Of a stretch of 64,000 bases of DNA, positions 17,709 through 26,077 are shown piece by piece. Both the position numbers and the translations under genes were made by a program. Within the stretch, counting starts at the first letter, position 1, and the number at the start of each line of letters is the position of its first letter. The stretch is from Dorea sp. AM10-31 (GTDB lineage: Bacteria > Bacillota > Clostridia > Lachnospirales > Lachnospiraceae), in assembly GCF_003435815.1 (NCBI RefSeq), contig NZ_QTUV01000007.1:108489-172488 (forward strand), read 5' to 3'. Under the pieces are notes generated by a model. The model did no database searches. It saw only the letters and a list, made by a program, of their open reading frames with translations, and had not been told where the DNA came from.

Positions 17709-18893
17709 ATGAGATTTCATACTTTTTTGTTAAAATATGGAGAGATTGGAATTAAAGGAAAGAACCGTTATCTTTTTGAAGATGCACTTGTAAGACAGGT
17801 GCGTTACGCTTTAAAAGATGTAGAAGGAACTTTCACTGTTTATAAATCACAGGCACGTATTTATGTGGACTGTGAAGGTGAATATGATTATGACGATACA
17901 GTAGAGCATTTAAAAAGAGTGTTCGGACTGGTAGGTATCTGTCCGGTTGTCCGGATGGAAGATCAGGGCTTTGACCAGTTGAAAAAAGATGTCGTTGCAT
18001 ATATGGATGAAGTATATCCGGATAAGAAGCTTTCTTTCAAAGTGGAAGCAAGAAGAGCGAGAAAATCTTACCCGAAGACTTCCATGGAGATCAACTGTGA
18101 TCTGGGAGAGGCAATTCTGGATGCATTCCCGGAGACACATGTAGATGTGCACAAACCAGATGTGATGCTGCATGTTGAAGTACGTAATGAGATTTATGTG
18201 TATTCACAGATCATTCCGGGAGCAGGCGGAATGCCGGTTGGAACAAATGGAAGTGCCATGCTTCTTCTGTCAGGCGGCATTGACAGCCCGGTTGCCGGTT
18301 ATATGATCTCCAAACGTGGAGTTGGACTGGAAGCAACTTATTTCCATGCACCACCGTATACAAGTGAACGTGCAAAGCAGAAGGTTGTAGACCTTGCAAA
18401 GATTGTAGCAAGATATTCCGGACCGATCAAGCTTCATGTGGTAAACTTTACAGATATCCAGCTCTATATTTATGATCAGTGTCCGCATGATGAGCTGACG
18501 ATCATTATGCGTCGTTATATGATGCGGATCGCAGAACATTTTGCAAAAGCAGACGGATGTCTTGGAATGATCACAGGAGAGAGCATTGGTCAGGTCGCAA
18601 GTCAGACAATGCATAGCCTTGCAGCGACAAATGATGTATGCACACTTCCGGTATATCGTCCGGTCATTGGATTTGACAAACAGGAGATTGTAGATATTTC
18701 AGAGAAGATCGAAACTTATGAGACATCGATTCAGCCGTACGAAGACTGCTGTACGATTTTTGTGGCTAAACATCCGGTTACAAAGCCGAATATAGAAGTG
18801 ATTCGCAGATCAGAGGAGAAACTGGCTGAGAAGATCGATGCTATGGTTCAGGAAGCAATCGATACAGTAGAAGTGATTGAAGTAACACCGTAA
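17709..18893 (+). CDS. thiI: tRNA 4-thiouridine synthase
   Basis: 394 residues. An N-terminal ferredoxin-like and THUMP region (about 1-165) is followed by a PP-loop ATP pyrophosphatase domain with LLLSGGIDSPVAGYM (about 185-199). It lacks the C-terminal rhodanese domain of the E. coli enzyme, as is usual in Firmicutes, so sulfur should come directly from the upstream desulfurase. It makes s4U8 in tRNA. A strong terminator follows at once. Confidence 0.95.
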   Translation: MRFHTFLLKYGEIGIKGKNRYLFEDALVRQVRYALKDVEGTFTVYKSQARIYVDCEGEYDYDDTVEHLKRVFGLVGICPVVRMEDQGFDQLKKDVVAYMDEVYPDKKLSFKVEARRARKSYPKTSMEINCDLGEAILDAFPETHVDVHKPDVMLHVEVRNEIYVYSQIIPGAGGMPVGTNGSAMLLLSGGIDSPVAGYMISKRGVGLEATYFHAPPYTSERAKQKVVDLAKIVARYSGPIKLHVVNFTDIQLYIYDQCPHDELTIIMRRYMMRIAEHFAKADGCLGMITGESIGQVASQTMHSLAATNDVCTLPVYRPVIGFDKQEIVDISEKIETYETSIQPYEDCCTIFVAKHPVTKPNIEVIRRSEEKLAEKIDAMVQEAIDTVEVIEVTP

Positions 18894-18898
18894 AACAA

Positions 18899-18926
18899 AA
18901 AAGAATGTGCTCCGGCACATTCTTTT
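18899..18926. terminator. Bidirectional terminator between thiI and the HPr-like gene
   Basis: A perfect 12-bp stem, AAAAGAATGTGC (18899-18910) with GCACATTCTTTT (18915-18926), and a TCCG tetraloop. A/T runs on both sides serve both convergent genes. Confidence 0.92.
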
Positions 18927-18941
18927 AAAGGTTAAAAATAA

Positions 18942-19178
18942 TTACTCTACGATGTATGGTTTTAATGTTTCGAGGATCTTGTCAATCTCGCTGTCATCAG
19001 CATGGATGTTGAGGTCAATGCTCTTAGATAAATCCAGACTGAAGATACCCATGATGGATTTGGCATCGATCACGTATCTGCCGGATACTAAATCAAAATC
19101 ATAATCATATTTTGTGATTTCATTTACGAAAGATTTTACTTTGTCAATGGAATTCAAAGAAATTTTAACTGTTTTCAT
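18942..19178 (-). CDS. HPr-family protein lacking the phosphorylatable histidine (Crh-like)
   Basis: 78 residues with the size and pattern of HPr. The region corresponding to the HPr Ser46 site is present (KSIMGIFSLDL, Ser41 here). The His15 region (LHARPA in HPr) reads NSIDKVKS, with no histidine. Such a protein cannot relay phosphate from enzyme I, but it could be phosphorylated on serine by HPr kinase, like Crh of B. subtilis, and act with a catabolite regulator. That role is inferred. It is a single gene with its own promoter and an AGGAGG site, and it is the only - strand gene in the chromosomal part before cotJC. Confidence 0.8.
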   Translation of the reverse strand: MKTVKISLNSIDKVKSFVNEITKYDYDFDLVSGRYVIDAKSIMGIFSLDLSKSIDLNIHADDSEIDKILETLKPYIVE

Positions 19179-19217
19179 TGAATATACCTCCTTGGTTTCA
19201 TTTTTTTCTACACGTTT

Positions 19218-19246
19218 ATCTTAGTTTTTTGTAGTCAAAAAGTCAA
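19218..19246 (-). promoter_or_regulatory. Candidate sigma-A promoter for the HPr-like gene
   Basis: Read on the - strand: TTGACT (19246-19241), a 17-bp spacer and TAAGAT (19223-19218), about 40 bp before the start codon. Confidence 0.6.
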
Positions 19247-19280
19247 GGAATAATTTGTAAAGAGAGGAAAAAAGAAAATT

Positions 19281-20561
19281 ATGAAGAAAGCAGCATTGCA
19301 TAATCTTGGATGTAAAGTAAATGCATATGAAACAGAAGCCATGCAGGAGCTTCTGGAAAAAAACGGTTATGAGATCGTGCCGTTCAAAGAAGGTGCAGAT
19401 GTTTATGTAGTCAATACATGTACAGTTACAAACATTGCGGACCGTAAGTCCAGACAGATGCTGCACAAGGCAAGAAAGATGAATCCGGATGCAATCGTAG
19501 TGGCAACCGGCTGTTATGTGCAGACTGAGAATCAGGAAGTGGACGATTGCATTGATATTGTGATTGGTAATAATAAAAAGAAAGATATTGTGGAGATCCT
19601 CAAACAGTACGAAGAGGAGAGAGAAAGAACAACCGATCTTATTGATATCGGACATACAAAGGAGTATGAGAATCTTCATCTGAGCCGTACAGGAGAGCAT
19701 ACAAGAGCGTATATCAAAGTACAGGACGGATGTAATCAGTTCTGCTCTTACTGTATTATTCCGTATGCAAGAGGAAGAGTGCGAAGCCGTGCCAAAGAAG
19801 ATGTGATCGAGGAAGTAAAGACACTTGCTACAAATGGTTATAAGGAAGTCGTACTGACCGGAATCCATCTGAGCTCTTACGGAGTAGATATAGAGGATAG
19901 CCTGCTTTCTCTTATTCTGGCTGTACACGAAGTGGATGGAATCCACCGTATCCGTCTTGGCTCACTGGAACCGGGGATTATCACGGAAGAGTTTGTCCGG
20001 ACGATTTCCGCACTGCCGAAGGTGTGCCCACATTTTCACCTGTCTCTGCAAAGCGGATGTAATGCGACACTTCGCAGAATGAATCGTAGATATACGGCAG
20101 AAGAATATGCTGCAAAATGTCAGCTCCTGCGCAAATATTTTGCACATCCGGCACTTACAACCGATGTGATCACTGGATTTCCGGGAGAGACACCGGAAGA
20201 ATTTGAAGAGTCCAGGGCGTTTGTAGACAGCATGGATTTCTATGAGACACATATTTTTAAATATTCTAGAAGAGAAGGTACAAAAGCTGCCGTTATGCCG
20301 AATCAGGTACCGGAGCAGATCAAGGCAGAGCGAAGCAAAGTACTGATTGCATTAAGTGAAGAGAAACAGAGCCGCTTTGAGGAAGAACTGATCGGAACTA
20401 CACAGGAAGTGCTGATGGAAGAAGCTATAGAGAGAGAAGACGGAATCTGGCAGATCGGGCATACGAAGGAATATGTAAAAATTGGATATAAAACAGAAAA
20501 AAATCTGGCAAATCAGCTCATAAATGTAGAAATTGAGAGCCGTTTGCAAATAATACATTGA
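19281..20561 (+). CDS. mtaB: tRNA t6A37 methylthiotransferase
   Basis: 426 residues. The N-terminal MTTase domain has cysteines at 11, 47 and 78 (NLGCKVNAYE, VVNTCTVTN, ATGCYVQ) for the second iron-sulfur cluster. The radical-SAM domain has the CxxxCxxC triad as CNQFCSYC (151-158). A TRAM-like C-terminus follows. The NLGCKVN start and the absence of a MiaB-type insert point to MtaB, which makes ms2t6A37 in tRNA, rather than MiaB or RimO. It is transcribed away from the HPr-like gene. Confidence 0.93.
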   Translation: MKKAALHNLGCKVNAYETEAMQELLEKNGYEIVPFKEGADVYVVNTCTVTNIADRKSRQMLHKARKMNPDAIVVATGCYVQTENQEVDDCIDIVIGNNKKKDIVEILKQYEEERERTTDLIDIGHTKEYENLHLSRTGEHTRAYIKVQDGCNQFCSYCIIPYARGRVRSRAKEDVIEEVKTLATNGYKEVVLTGIHLSSYGVDIEDSLLSLILAVHEVDGIHRIRLGSLEPGIITEEFVRTISALPKVCPHFHLSLQSGCNATLRRMNRRYTAEEYAAKCQLLRKYFAHPALTTDVITGFPGETPEEFEESRAFVDSMDFYETHIFKYSRREGTKAAVMPNQVPEQIKAERSKVLIALSEEKQSRFEEELIGTTQEVLMEEAIEREDGIWQIGHTKEYVKIGYKTEKNLANQLINVEIESRLQIIH

Positions 20562-20619
20562 ATTTTCGGTGTTAATAAGTTAGAATAAAATGAAAAGTAT
20601 TTTTGAAGGACGTGAGTAT

Positions 20620-20883
20620 ATGAAAGATTTAAGCAGTACACAGTTTTTCCAGGTAGAAAGCGGCCCGCAGATTCAGGCAAAAGATATTCTGGAAATTGTC
20701 TATCGGGCATTGGTTGAGAAGGGATACAATCCGGTCAACCAGATCGTTGGATATATTATGTCAGGAGATCCGACTTATATTACAAGTTATAACGGAGCCA
20801 GAAGCCTGATCATGAAGATGGAGCGGGACGAACTGGTGGAAGAGATGCTCAAGACGTATATTGAGCACAACAAGTGGGTATAA
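20620..20883 (+). CDS. ireB: IreB-family (UPF0297) regulatory phosphoprotein
   Basis: 87 residues from the ATG at 20620, which has an AAGGACGTGAG site; the frame is open back to 20590. The protein starts [10 protein letters not shown] and carries [22 protein letters not shown], highly typical of the UPF0297/IreB family. In Enterococcus, IreB is a substrate of the Ser/Thr kinase IreK and affects cephalosporin tolerance. It sits directly before ruvX and a DUF1292 gene, the conserved Firmicute order. Confidence 0.93.
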   Translation: MKDLSSTQFFQVESGPQIQAKDILEIVYRALVEKGYNPVNQIVGYIMSGDPTYITSYNGARSLIMKMERDELVEEMLKTYIEHNKWV

Positions 20884-20888
20884 TATCT

Positions 20889-21311
20889 ATGAGAATAATG
20901 GGACTGGATTACGGCTCGAAGACGGTGGGCGTTGCAATCAGCGATCCACTTGGCATTACTGCGCAGGGAATTGAGACAATTACACGCAAAGATGAGAACA
21001 AGCTGCGTAAGACCTGTGCAAGAATTGAGGCTCTGATCGAAGAGTATCAAGTGGAGAAGATCGTCATCGGGTTGCCAAAGCATATGAACAATGACATTGG
21101 AATCAGAGCTGAGAAGTCAATGGAATTCGCAGAGATGTTAAAAAGACGGACAGGTCTGGAAGTGCAGATGTGGGACGAAAGACTTACAACAATGGAAGCG
21201 GAACGTACCCTGATCGAAAGCAATATCAGACGAGAGGACCGCAAAAAATATATCGATAAAATTGCTGCAGTATTTATTTTGCAGGGATACTTGGACTCGG
21301 TAAAGTCGTGA
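20889..21311 (+). CDS. ruvX: YqgF/RuvX-type Holliday junction resolvase-like protein
   Basis: 140 residues from the ATG at 20889; an in-frame GTG at 20874 overlaps the ireB end. An RNase H-like fold is indicated by [27 protein letters not shown] and WDERLTT with a conserved acidic residue in each block. The family acts in 16S rRNA 5' end maturation (YqgF) and was first proposed to resolve Holliday junctions. I see no strong ribosome binding site, which fits translational coupling to ireB. Confidence 0.92.
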   Translation: MRIMGLDYGSKTVGVAISDPLGITAQGIETITRKDENKLRKTCARIEALIEEYQVEKIVIGLPKHMNNDIGIRAEKSMEFAEMLKRRTGLEVQMWDERLTTMEAERTLIESNIRREDRKKYIDKIAAVFILQGYLDSVKS

Positions 21312-21323
21312 GGTGTTTTTTGT

Positions 21324-21584
21324 ATGGAAAAAATAAGATTTACATCGGATGAACTGCAGGAAGAGACAGAATTCTTTGTGCTGGAACAGACGAAATTAAA
21401 TGGAGTGTCTTACATTCTTGTGACGGATTCAGAAGAAGACGATGCAGAGTGTTTAATTTTAAAAGATACATCAGCGGAAGAAGAAAAAGAGAGCATTTAT
21501 GAGATTGTAGAAGACGAGAAAGAATTGTCAGCAATTTTAAAAGTGTTCGAGGAGTTACTGGAAGATATTGAGATTGAAAGGTAA
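21324..21584 (+). CDS. DUF1292 protein (YrzB-like)
   Basis: 86 acidic residues of the DUF1292 family. EETEFFVLEQTKLNGVSYILVTD and a D/E-rich middle are typical. Function unknown. It sits in the conserved ireB-ruvX-DUF1292 cluster. A GAGGTG site lies upstream of the ATG. The end nearly touches the Fur-family gene. Confidence 0.85.
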   Translation: MEKIRFTSDELQEETEFFVLEQTKLNGVSYILVTDSEEDDAECLILKDTSAEEEKESIYEIVEDEKELSAILKVFEELLEDIEIER

Positions 21585-21591
21585 GAACTTT

Positions 21592-22047
21592 ATGTCTATC
21601 AGTCAGGAAAAGTTTAAACAAATGCTGAAAGAAAAAGGTTTGAAAGTTACAAACCAGAGATTGCTCGTTCTGGAAGTCCTTGCCGCACATCGGGACAGAC
21701 ACATGACTGCGGAGGATATCTATGAACTTGTAAAAGAAGACTATCCGGAGATTGGACTGGCGACGATATACAGGACAGTGCAGCTTTTGCTCGAGATGCA
21801 GTTGGTGGATAAGATCAATCTGGATGACGGATGTGTGCGATATGAGATTGGTGAGGCAAATGACGGAGAGGGTGAGCCACACCATCATCACCATCATCTG
21901 ATCTGTAAAACATGTGGAAAAGTGTTCCCTTTCAGGGACGATCTGCTGGACGGACTAGAACGTCATATTGAGGAAGAGACAGGATTCCATGTGTTGGACC
22001 ATGAGCTGAAATTCTACGGACAGTGTAAAAAATGCCGGAAAAAGTAG
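21592..22047 (+). CDS. Fur-family metal-responsive repressor
   Basis: 151 residues from the ATG at 21592, with a GAAAGGTAAG site; the longer frame from 21568 is rejected. The winged-helix domain (about 1-80) has LKVTNQRLLVLEVL and GLATIYRTVQLL. Next comes a metal region with six consecutive histidines (PHHHHHHL, about 98-105), then CKTCGK and CKKCRKK, which form the structural Cys4 zinc site. Whether it is Fur, Zur or PerR cannot be settled; the histidine run is unusual. It is placed between the DUF1292 gene and RNase J. Confidence 0.9.
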   Translation: MSISQEKFKQMLKEKGLKVTNQRLLVLEVLAAHRDRHMTAEDIYELVKEDYPEIGLATIYRTVQLLLEMQLVDKINLDDGCVRYEIGEANDGEGEPHHHHHHLICKTCGKVFPFRDDLLDGLERHIEEETGFHVLDHELKFYGQCKKCRKK

Positions 22048-22074
22048 TACGGAGAGGCACATGGAGGTGTTAAA

Positions 22075-23742
22075 TTGAAAAGAGAAAACAACGGAAAATT
22101 GCGTATCATTCCGCTTGGAGGTCTGGAGAAGATCGGAATGAACATTACTGCCTTTGAGTTTGAAGACAGTATTATTGTTGTGGACTGCGGTCTTGCATTC
22201 CCAGAAGATGATATGCTCGGAATCGATCTCGTTATTCCGGATGTGACATATCTGAAAGAGAACATTCAGAAAGTAAAAGGATTTGTGATCACACACGGAC
22301 ACGAGGATCATATTGGAGCATTATCTTATGTACTTCGTGAGATGAATCTTCCGATTTATGCAACGAAATTGACAATGGGAATTATTGAGAAGAAGCTCTC
22401 AGAGCATAATCTTCTCCGCAGTACGCGCAGAAAAGTAGTCAGACATGGACAGTCTATTAATCTTGGCAAGTTCAGGATTGAATTTATTAAAACAAATCAC
22501 AGCATTCAGGATGCAGCAGCGCTTGCAATTTACTCTCCGGCAGGTATTGTTGTGCATACTGGAGACTTCAAAGTAGACTATACGCCTGTATTCGGAGATG
22601 CAATCGATTTGCAGCGTTTCGCAGAGATTGGCAAAAAAGGCGTTCTGGCGCTGATGTCAGACAGTACGAATGCAGAGAGACCGGGATTTACTCAGTCAGA
22701 GCGTACAGTAGGAATTACATTTGACCATATTTTTGCAGAGCATCAGAATACGAGAATTATTATTGCTACATTCGCTTCAAATGTAGATCGTGTTCAGCAG
22801 ATCATTAACTCTGCATGCAAATACAACCGTAAGGTTGTTGTAGAAGGACGAAGTATGGTAAATATCATTCAGGTTGCACAGGAATTAGGTTATCTGAATG
22901 TGCCGGACAAGACATTGATTGAGATTGATCAGCTGAAAAACTATCCACCGGAGAAGACGGTCCTGATCACGACAGGAAGTCAGGGAGAATCTATGGCAGC
23001 ACTGTCGCGTATGGCGGCAGATGTGCATAAGAAGGTTACAATTATGCCGGGTGATACAGTTATTTTCAGTTCTAATCCGATTCCTGGAAATGAAAAATCT
23101 GTTTCCAAGGTTATTAATGAGCTTTCTTCCAAAGGTGCCAATGTTATTTTCCAGGATGCACATGTATCCGGGCATGCCTGCCAGGAAGAACTGAAGCTTA
23201 TTTATTCTCTTGTAAAACCGAAATATGCGATTCCGGTTCATGGAGAATACCGTCATTTGAAGGCCAATGCGGGAGTAGCAAGATCCCTGGGTATTCCGAA
23301 GGAAAATATTTTCCTGTTACAGTCCGGAGATGTACTGGAAGTCAGTGAGAATGAAGCAAAAGTTGTGGATAAGGTTCACACAGGCGAGATCCTTGTAGAC
23401 GGACTTGGCGTTGGAGATGTTGGGAATATTGTGTTGAGAGACCGTCAGCACCTTGCTGAAGACGGAATTTTGATCGTTGTACTGACGCTTGAGAAAGGAA
23501 GTAATCAGTTGCTTGCGGGACCGGATATTGTATCCAGAGGATTTGTATATGTGAGAGAATCTGAAGGATTGATGGAAGAGGCACGCAATGTTCTGACAAA
23601 TGCCGTGGAAGATTGTCTGACACATCAGAGAAATGCGGACTGGAGCAAGATTAAGCTTGTGATCCGTGATACGATGAATGAGTTTATCTGGAAGAGAACA
23701 AAACGTAAACCGATGATCCTTCCGATCATTATGGACGTATAG
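22075..23742 (+). CDS. rnj: Ribonuclease J
   Basis: 555 residues, starting at a TTG (22075) with a GGAGGTG site 6 bp upstream. The metallo-beta-lactamase domain has THGHEDHIGA (His74 on), HTGDFKVD and SDSTNAERPG. The beta-CASP domain has ATFASNVDR, TTGSQGE and HVSGHA. The C-terminal domain is present. RNase J is the 5'-to-3' exonuclease and endonuclease of Firmicute mRNA decay and rRNA maturation. Full length, with all metal motifs intact. Confidence 0.95.
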   Translation: MKRENNGKLRIIPLGGLEKIGMNITAFEFEDSIIVVDCGLAFPEDDMLGIDLVIPDVTYLKENIQKVKGFVITHGHEDHIGALSYVLREMNLPIYATKLTMGIIEKKLSEHNLLRSTRRKVVRHGQSINLGKFRIEFIKTNHSIQDAAALAIYSPAGIVVHTGDFKVDYTPVFGDAIDLQRFAEIGKKGVLALMSDSTNAERPGFTQSERTVGITFDHIFAEHQNTRIIIATFASNVDRVQQIINSACKYNRKVVVEGRSMVNIIQVAQELGYLNVPDKTLIEIDQLKNYPPEKTVLITTGSQGESMAALSRMAADVHKKVTIMPGDTVIFSSNPIPGNEKSVSKVINELSSKGANVIFQDAHVSGHACQEELKLIYSLVKPKYAIPVHGEYRHLKANAGVARSLGIPKENIFLLQSGDVLEVSENEAKVVDKVHTGEILVDGLGVGDVGNIVLRDRQHLAEDGILIVVLTLEKGSNQLLAGPDIVSRGFVYVRESEGLMEEARNVLTNAVEDCLTHQRNADWSKIKLVIRDTMNEFIWKRTKRKPMILPIIMDV

Positions 23743-23750
23743 AAGAAAAA

Positions 23751-23780
23751 GGACGTAGTAGAGCAGTCTTTACTACGTCC
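23751..23780 (+). terminator. Hairpin after RNase J (weak terminator or processing site)
   Basis: A perfect 10-bp stem, GGACGTAGTA (23751-23760) with TACTACGTCC (23771-23780), and a 10-nt loop. The downstream sequence is TGTATTATG rather than a clean T run, so termination may be partial. Confidence 0.5.
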
Positions 23781-23808
23781 TGTATTATGTCAGAAGGAGG
23801 AAGACTTT

Positions 23809-24462
23809 GTGATCGTAGATGACAGAATTACAACCTACCTACATTCTCTGGAAATGCCGGATATTCCGGTGATCGAAGAGATTGAAAAAGAAGCGCTGGA
23901 AGCTTATGTGCCGATCATCCGAAAAGAGACACAGAGTTTCCTGAAAGTATTATTGACGATACAGAAACCGAAAAGAATTCTGGAAGTAGGAACCGCAGTA
24001 GGTTTTTCGGCTGTCTTAATGAGCCATTATATGCCAAAGGACGGACATATTATCACGATTGAGAATTATGAAAAAAGAATCCCGGTTGCCAGAGCAAATT
24101 TTGCCAGGGCGGAGAAAGAAGATAAGATCACACTGCTGGAGGGAGATGCTCTTGAAGTGATGAAAACGCTGGAAGGACCGTATGATTTTATTTTTATGGA
24201 CGCAGCGAAAGGACAGTATATTCATTATATGCCGGAAGTACTGCGTCTGTTGGCGCCGGAAGGAGTACTGATGTCAGACAATGTACTTCAAGACGGCGAT
24301 ATTACACAGTCAAGATTTGCTGTTGAAAGAAGGAATCGTACAATTCACAGTCGCATGCGGGAATACTTGTATGAACTGAAACACCACGAAGGACTTCGGA
24401 CATCCATTCTTCCACTGGGAGACGGGGTGGCACTGAGTGTGAAAAAGGAGGAAGAAAAGTAA
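23809..24462 (+). CDS. trmR: tRNA 5-hydroxyuridine methyltransferase (class I O-methyltransferase)
   Basis: 217 residues, the same length as B. subtilis TrmR (YrrM), starting at a GTG with an AAGGAGGAAGA site. It has the O-methyltransferase fold with ILEVGTAVGFSAV and the metal-binding FMDAAKGQY. The next gene, one base away, is a U32 peptidase-family protein of the tRNA hydroxylase type. Together they match the yrrM-yrrN/O arrangement that makes 5-methoxyuridine at tRNA position 34. The TrmR name rests on this context; alone it would be called a caffeoyl-CoA-type O-methyltransferase. Confidence 0.85.
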   Translation: MIVDDRITTYLHSLEMPDIPVIEEIEKEALEAYVPIIRKETQSFLKVLLTIQKPKRILEVGTAVGFSAVLMSHYMPKDGHIITIENYEKRIPVARANFARAEKEDKITLLEGDALEVMKTLEGPYDFIFMDAAKGQYIHYMPEVLRLLAPEGVLMSDNVLQDGDITQSRFAVERRNRTIHSRMREYLYELKHHEGLRTSILPLGDGVALSVKKEEEK

Positions 24463-24463
24463 G

Positions 24464-25702
24464 ATGAATGGTAGACGACCGGAATTATTAATTCCAGCAA
24501 GTAATCTGGAAGTACTCAAAGTGGCGGTTATGTTTGGAGCCGATGCTGTTTATATCGGAGGAGAGGCATTCGGATTACGTGCAAAAGCAAAGAATTTTTC
24601 AAAAGATGATATGGCTGCCGGAATCCGTTTTGCGCATGAACATGGTGTACGTGTGCATGTTACCGTAAATATTCTGGCACATAATGATGATCTGGAAGGC
24701 GTGCGGGAATATCTCTGCGAATTGAAGGAATTAAAACCAGATGCGCTGATCATTGCAGATCCGGCAATCTTTGAAATGGCAAAAGAAATCTGCCCGGACA
24801 TTGAACGCCATGTCAGTACACAGGCGAATAATACAAATTATGGTACTTACAATTTCTGGTGGAAACAGGGAGCAAAAAGAGTAGTTTCGGCAAGAGAACT
24901 GTCCTTGAAAGAGATTTCTGAGATTCGTAAGCATATTCCGGAGGAGATGGAGATTGAAAGTTTTATTCACGGTGCAATGTGCATTTCTTATTCCGGAAGA
25001 TGTCTGCTCAGCAATTTCTTTACCGGAAGAGATGCGAATCAGGGAGCCTGTACACACCCGTGCCGTTGGAAATATGCAGTTGTAGAGGAAAAAAGGCCGG
25101 GACAGTATATGCCGGTATATGAAAATGAAAGAGGAACTTACATTTTCAATTCCAAGGATCTTTGTATGATCGAGCACATTCCGGAGATGGTCGAAGCAGG
25201 AATTGACAGTTTCAAGATTGAAGGACGTATGAAGACGGCGCTGTATGTCGCAACAGTTGCAAGAACATACCGCCTTGCGATTGATGACTATCTGAAAGAT
25301 CCGAAGCTGTATGAAGAACATATGCTGTGGTATCTGGATCAGATTTCAAATTGCACATACCGGCAGTTTACAACCGGATTTTACTTTGGAAAACCGGATG
25401 AGACAAGTCAGATTTATGACAGCAACACTTATGTAAGAGAATACACATATCTTGGAATTATTGGCAAAGAGTCAGACGGAAGATATCGCATTGAGCAGAG
25501 AAATAAATTCTCGGTTGGCGAGACGATTGAGATTATGAAGCCGGATGGACAAAACATAGAGACGGTTGTCCGGGCGATTATCAATGAAGACGGGGAAACA
25601 CAGGAGAGTGCCCCGCATTCCAAACAGGTTCTCTATGTCGAACTGGATAAAAAAGCAGAGAAGTATGATATTTTAAGAAGAGCGGAAGACATAGAGGCTT
25701 AA
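24464..25702 (+). CDS. trhP: U32 peptidase-family protein, tRNA uridine-34 hydroxylase TrhP-like
   Basis: 412 residues. The family signature ESFIHGAMCISYSGRC and FTGRDANQGACTHPCRWKY holds the conserved cysteines (iron-sulfur type). The N-terminus reads PELLIPASNLE and the C-terminal part is a small beta-barrel. U32 members once called peptidases are now known to hydroxylate tRNA U34 using prephenate (TrhP). The adjacent trmR-like gene supports this: TrhP makes ho5U and TrmR methylates it. The two genes overlap functionally, with an AAGGAGG site just before this start. Confidence 0.88.
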   Translation: MNGRRPELLIPASNLEVLKVAVMFGADAVYIGGEAFGLRAKAKNFSKDDMAAGIRFAHEHGVRVHVTVNILAHNDDLEGVREYLCELKELKPDALIIADPAIFEMAKEICPDIERHVSTQANNTNYGTYNFWWKQGAKRVVSARELSLKEISEIRKHIPEEMEIESFIHGAMCISYSGRCLLSNFFTGRDANQGACTHPCRWKYAVVEEKRPGQYMPVYENERGTYIFNSKDLCMIEHIPEMVEAGIDSFKIEGRMKTALYVATVARTYRLAIDDYLKDPKLYEEHMLWYLDQISNCTYRQFTTGFYFGKPDETSQIYDSNTYVREYTYLGIIGKESDGRYRIEQRNKFSVGETIEIMKPDGQNIETVVRAIINEDGETQESAPHSKQVLYVELDKKAEKYDILRRAEDIEA

Positions 25703-25726
25703 AAACAGATGATTTGAGAATATAGG

Positions 25727-25778
25727 ATGTCAGACAGAGAAACCTATTATATGTGGACGCTGTCTGGCATTCTTTTCT
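25727..25778 (+). terminator. Intrinsic terminator after trhP, with an alternative hairpin
   Basis: The stem ATGTCAGACAG (25727-25737) pairs with CTGTCTGGCAT (25760-25770), with one G-U pair and a 22-nt loop, followed by TCTTTTCT. The 3' arm can instead pair with ATGCCAGA (25779-25786) just beyond. Confidence 0.7.
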
Positions 25779-25786
25779 ATGCCAGA

Positions 25787-26063
25787 AAACTTCGTCCTAA
25801 AGCGCTTTTATAAAAAATGATTGTATTTTCGGCAGAGATACAGTATACTATTAGCCACATAAGAAAGAGAGTCCGGCAGATCTTAACCGGAACATCTATA
25901 ATCTGAAATTGTCACATATGCGTGATGGTTTTCATAAACAGATCTTATAATTTTTCAACAAAGACATAAACAGATACGATCCAACAAAATACCAGAAAAA
26001 GATCATAACAGATGGAAAAGCACAAAAAAGAATACTCTTACATAAACTATAAGCAAATACCCT
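25787..26063. other. Gene-free stretch before sigK
   Basis: About 280 A/T-rich bases with no open reading frame I can support. It presumably holds the sigK promoter. I could not pick a convincing -35/-10 pair for the mother-cell sigma factors SigE or SigK. The palindrome AAAGCGCTTT lies near 25799. Confidence 0.4.
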
Positions 26064-26077
26064 GAGAGGTGCGTTCC

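Noticed and set aside
21880..21900. Six-histidine run as a cloning artefact
   Set aside because: It lies inside a Fur-family protein in the usual metal-binding region with natural flanks, so it is probably genuine.
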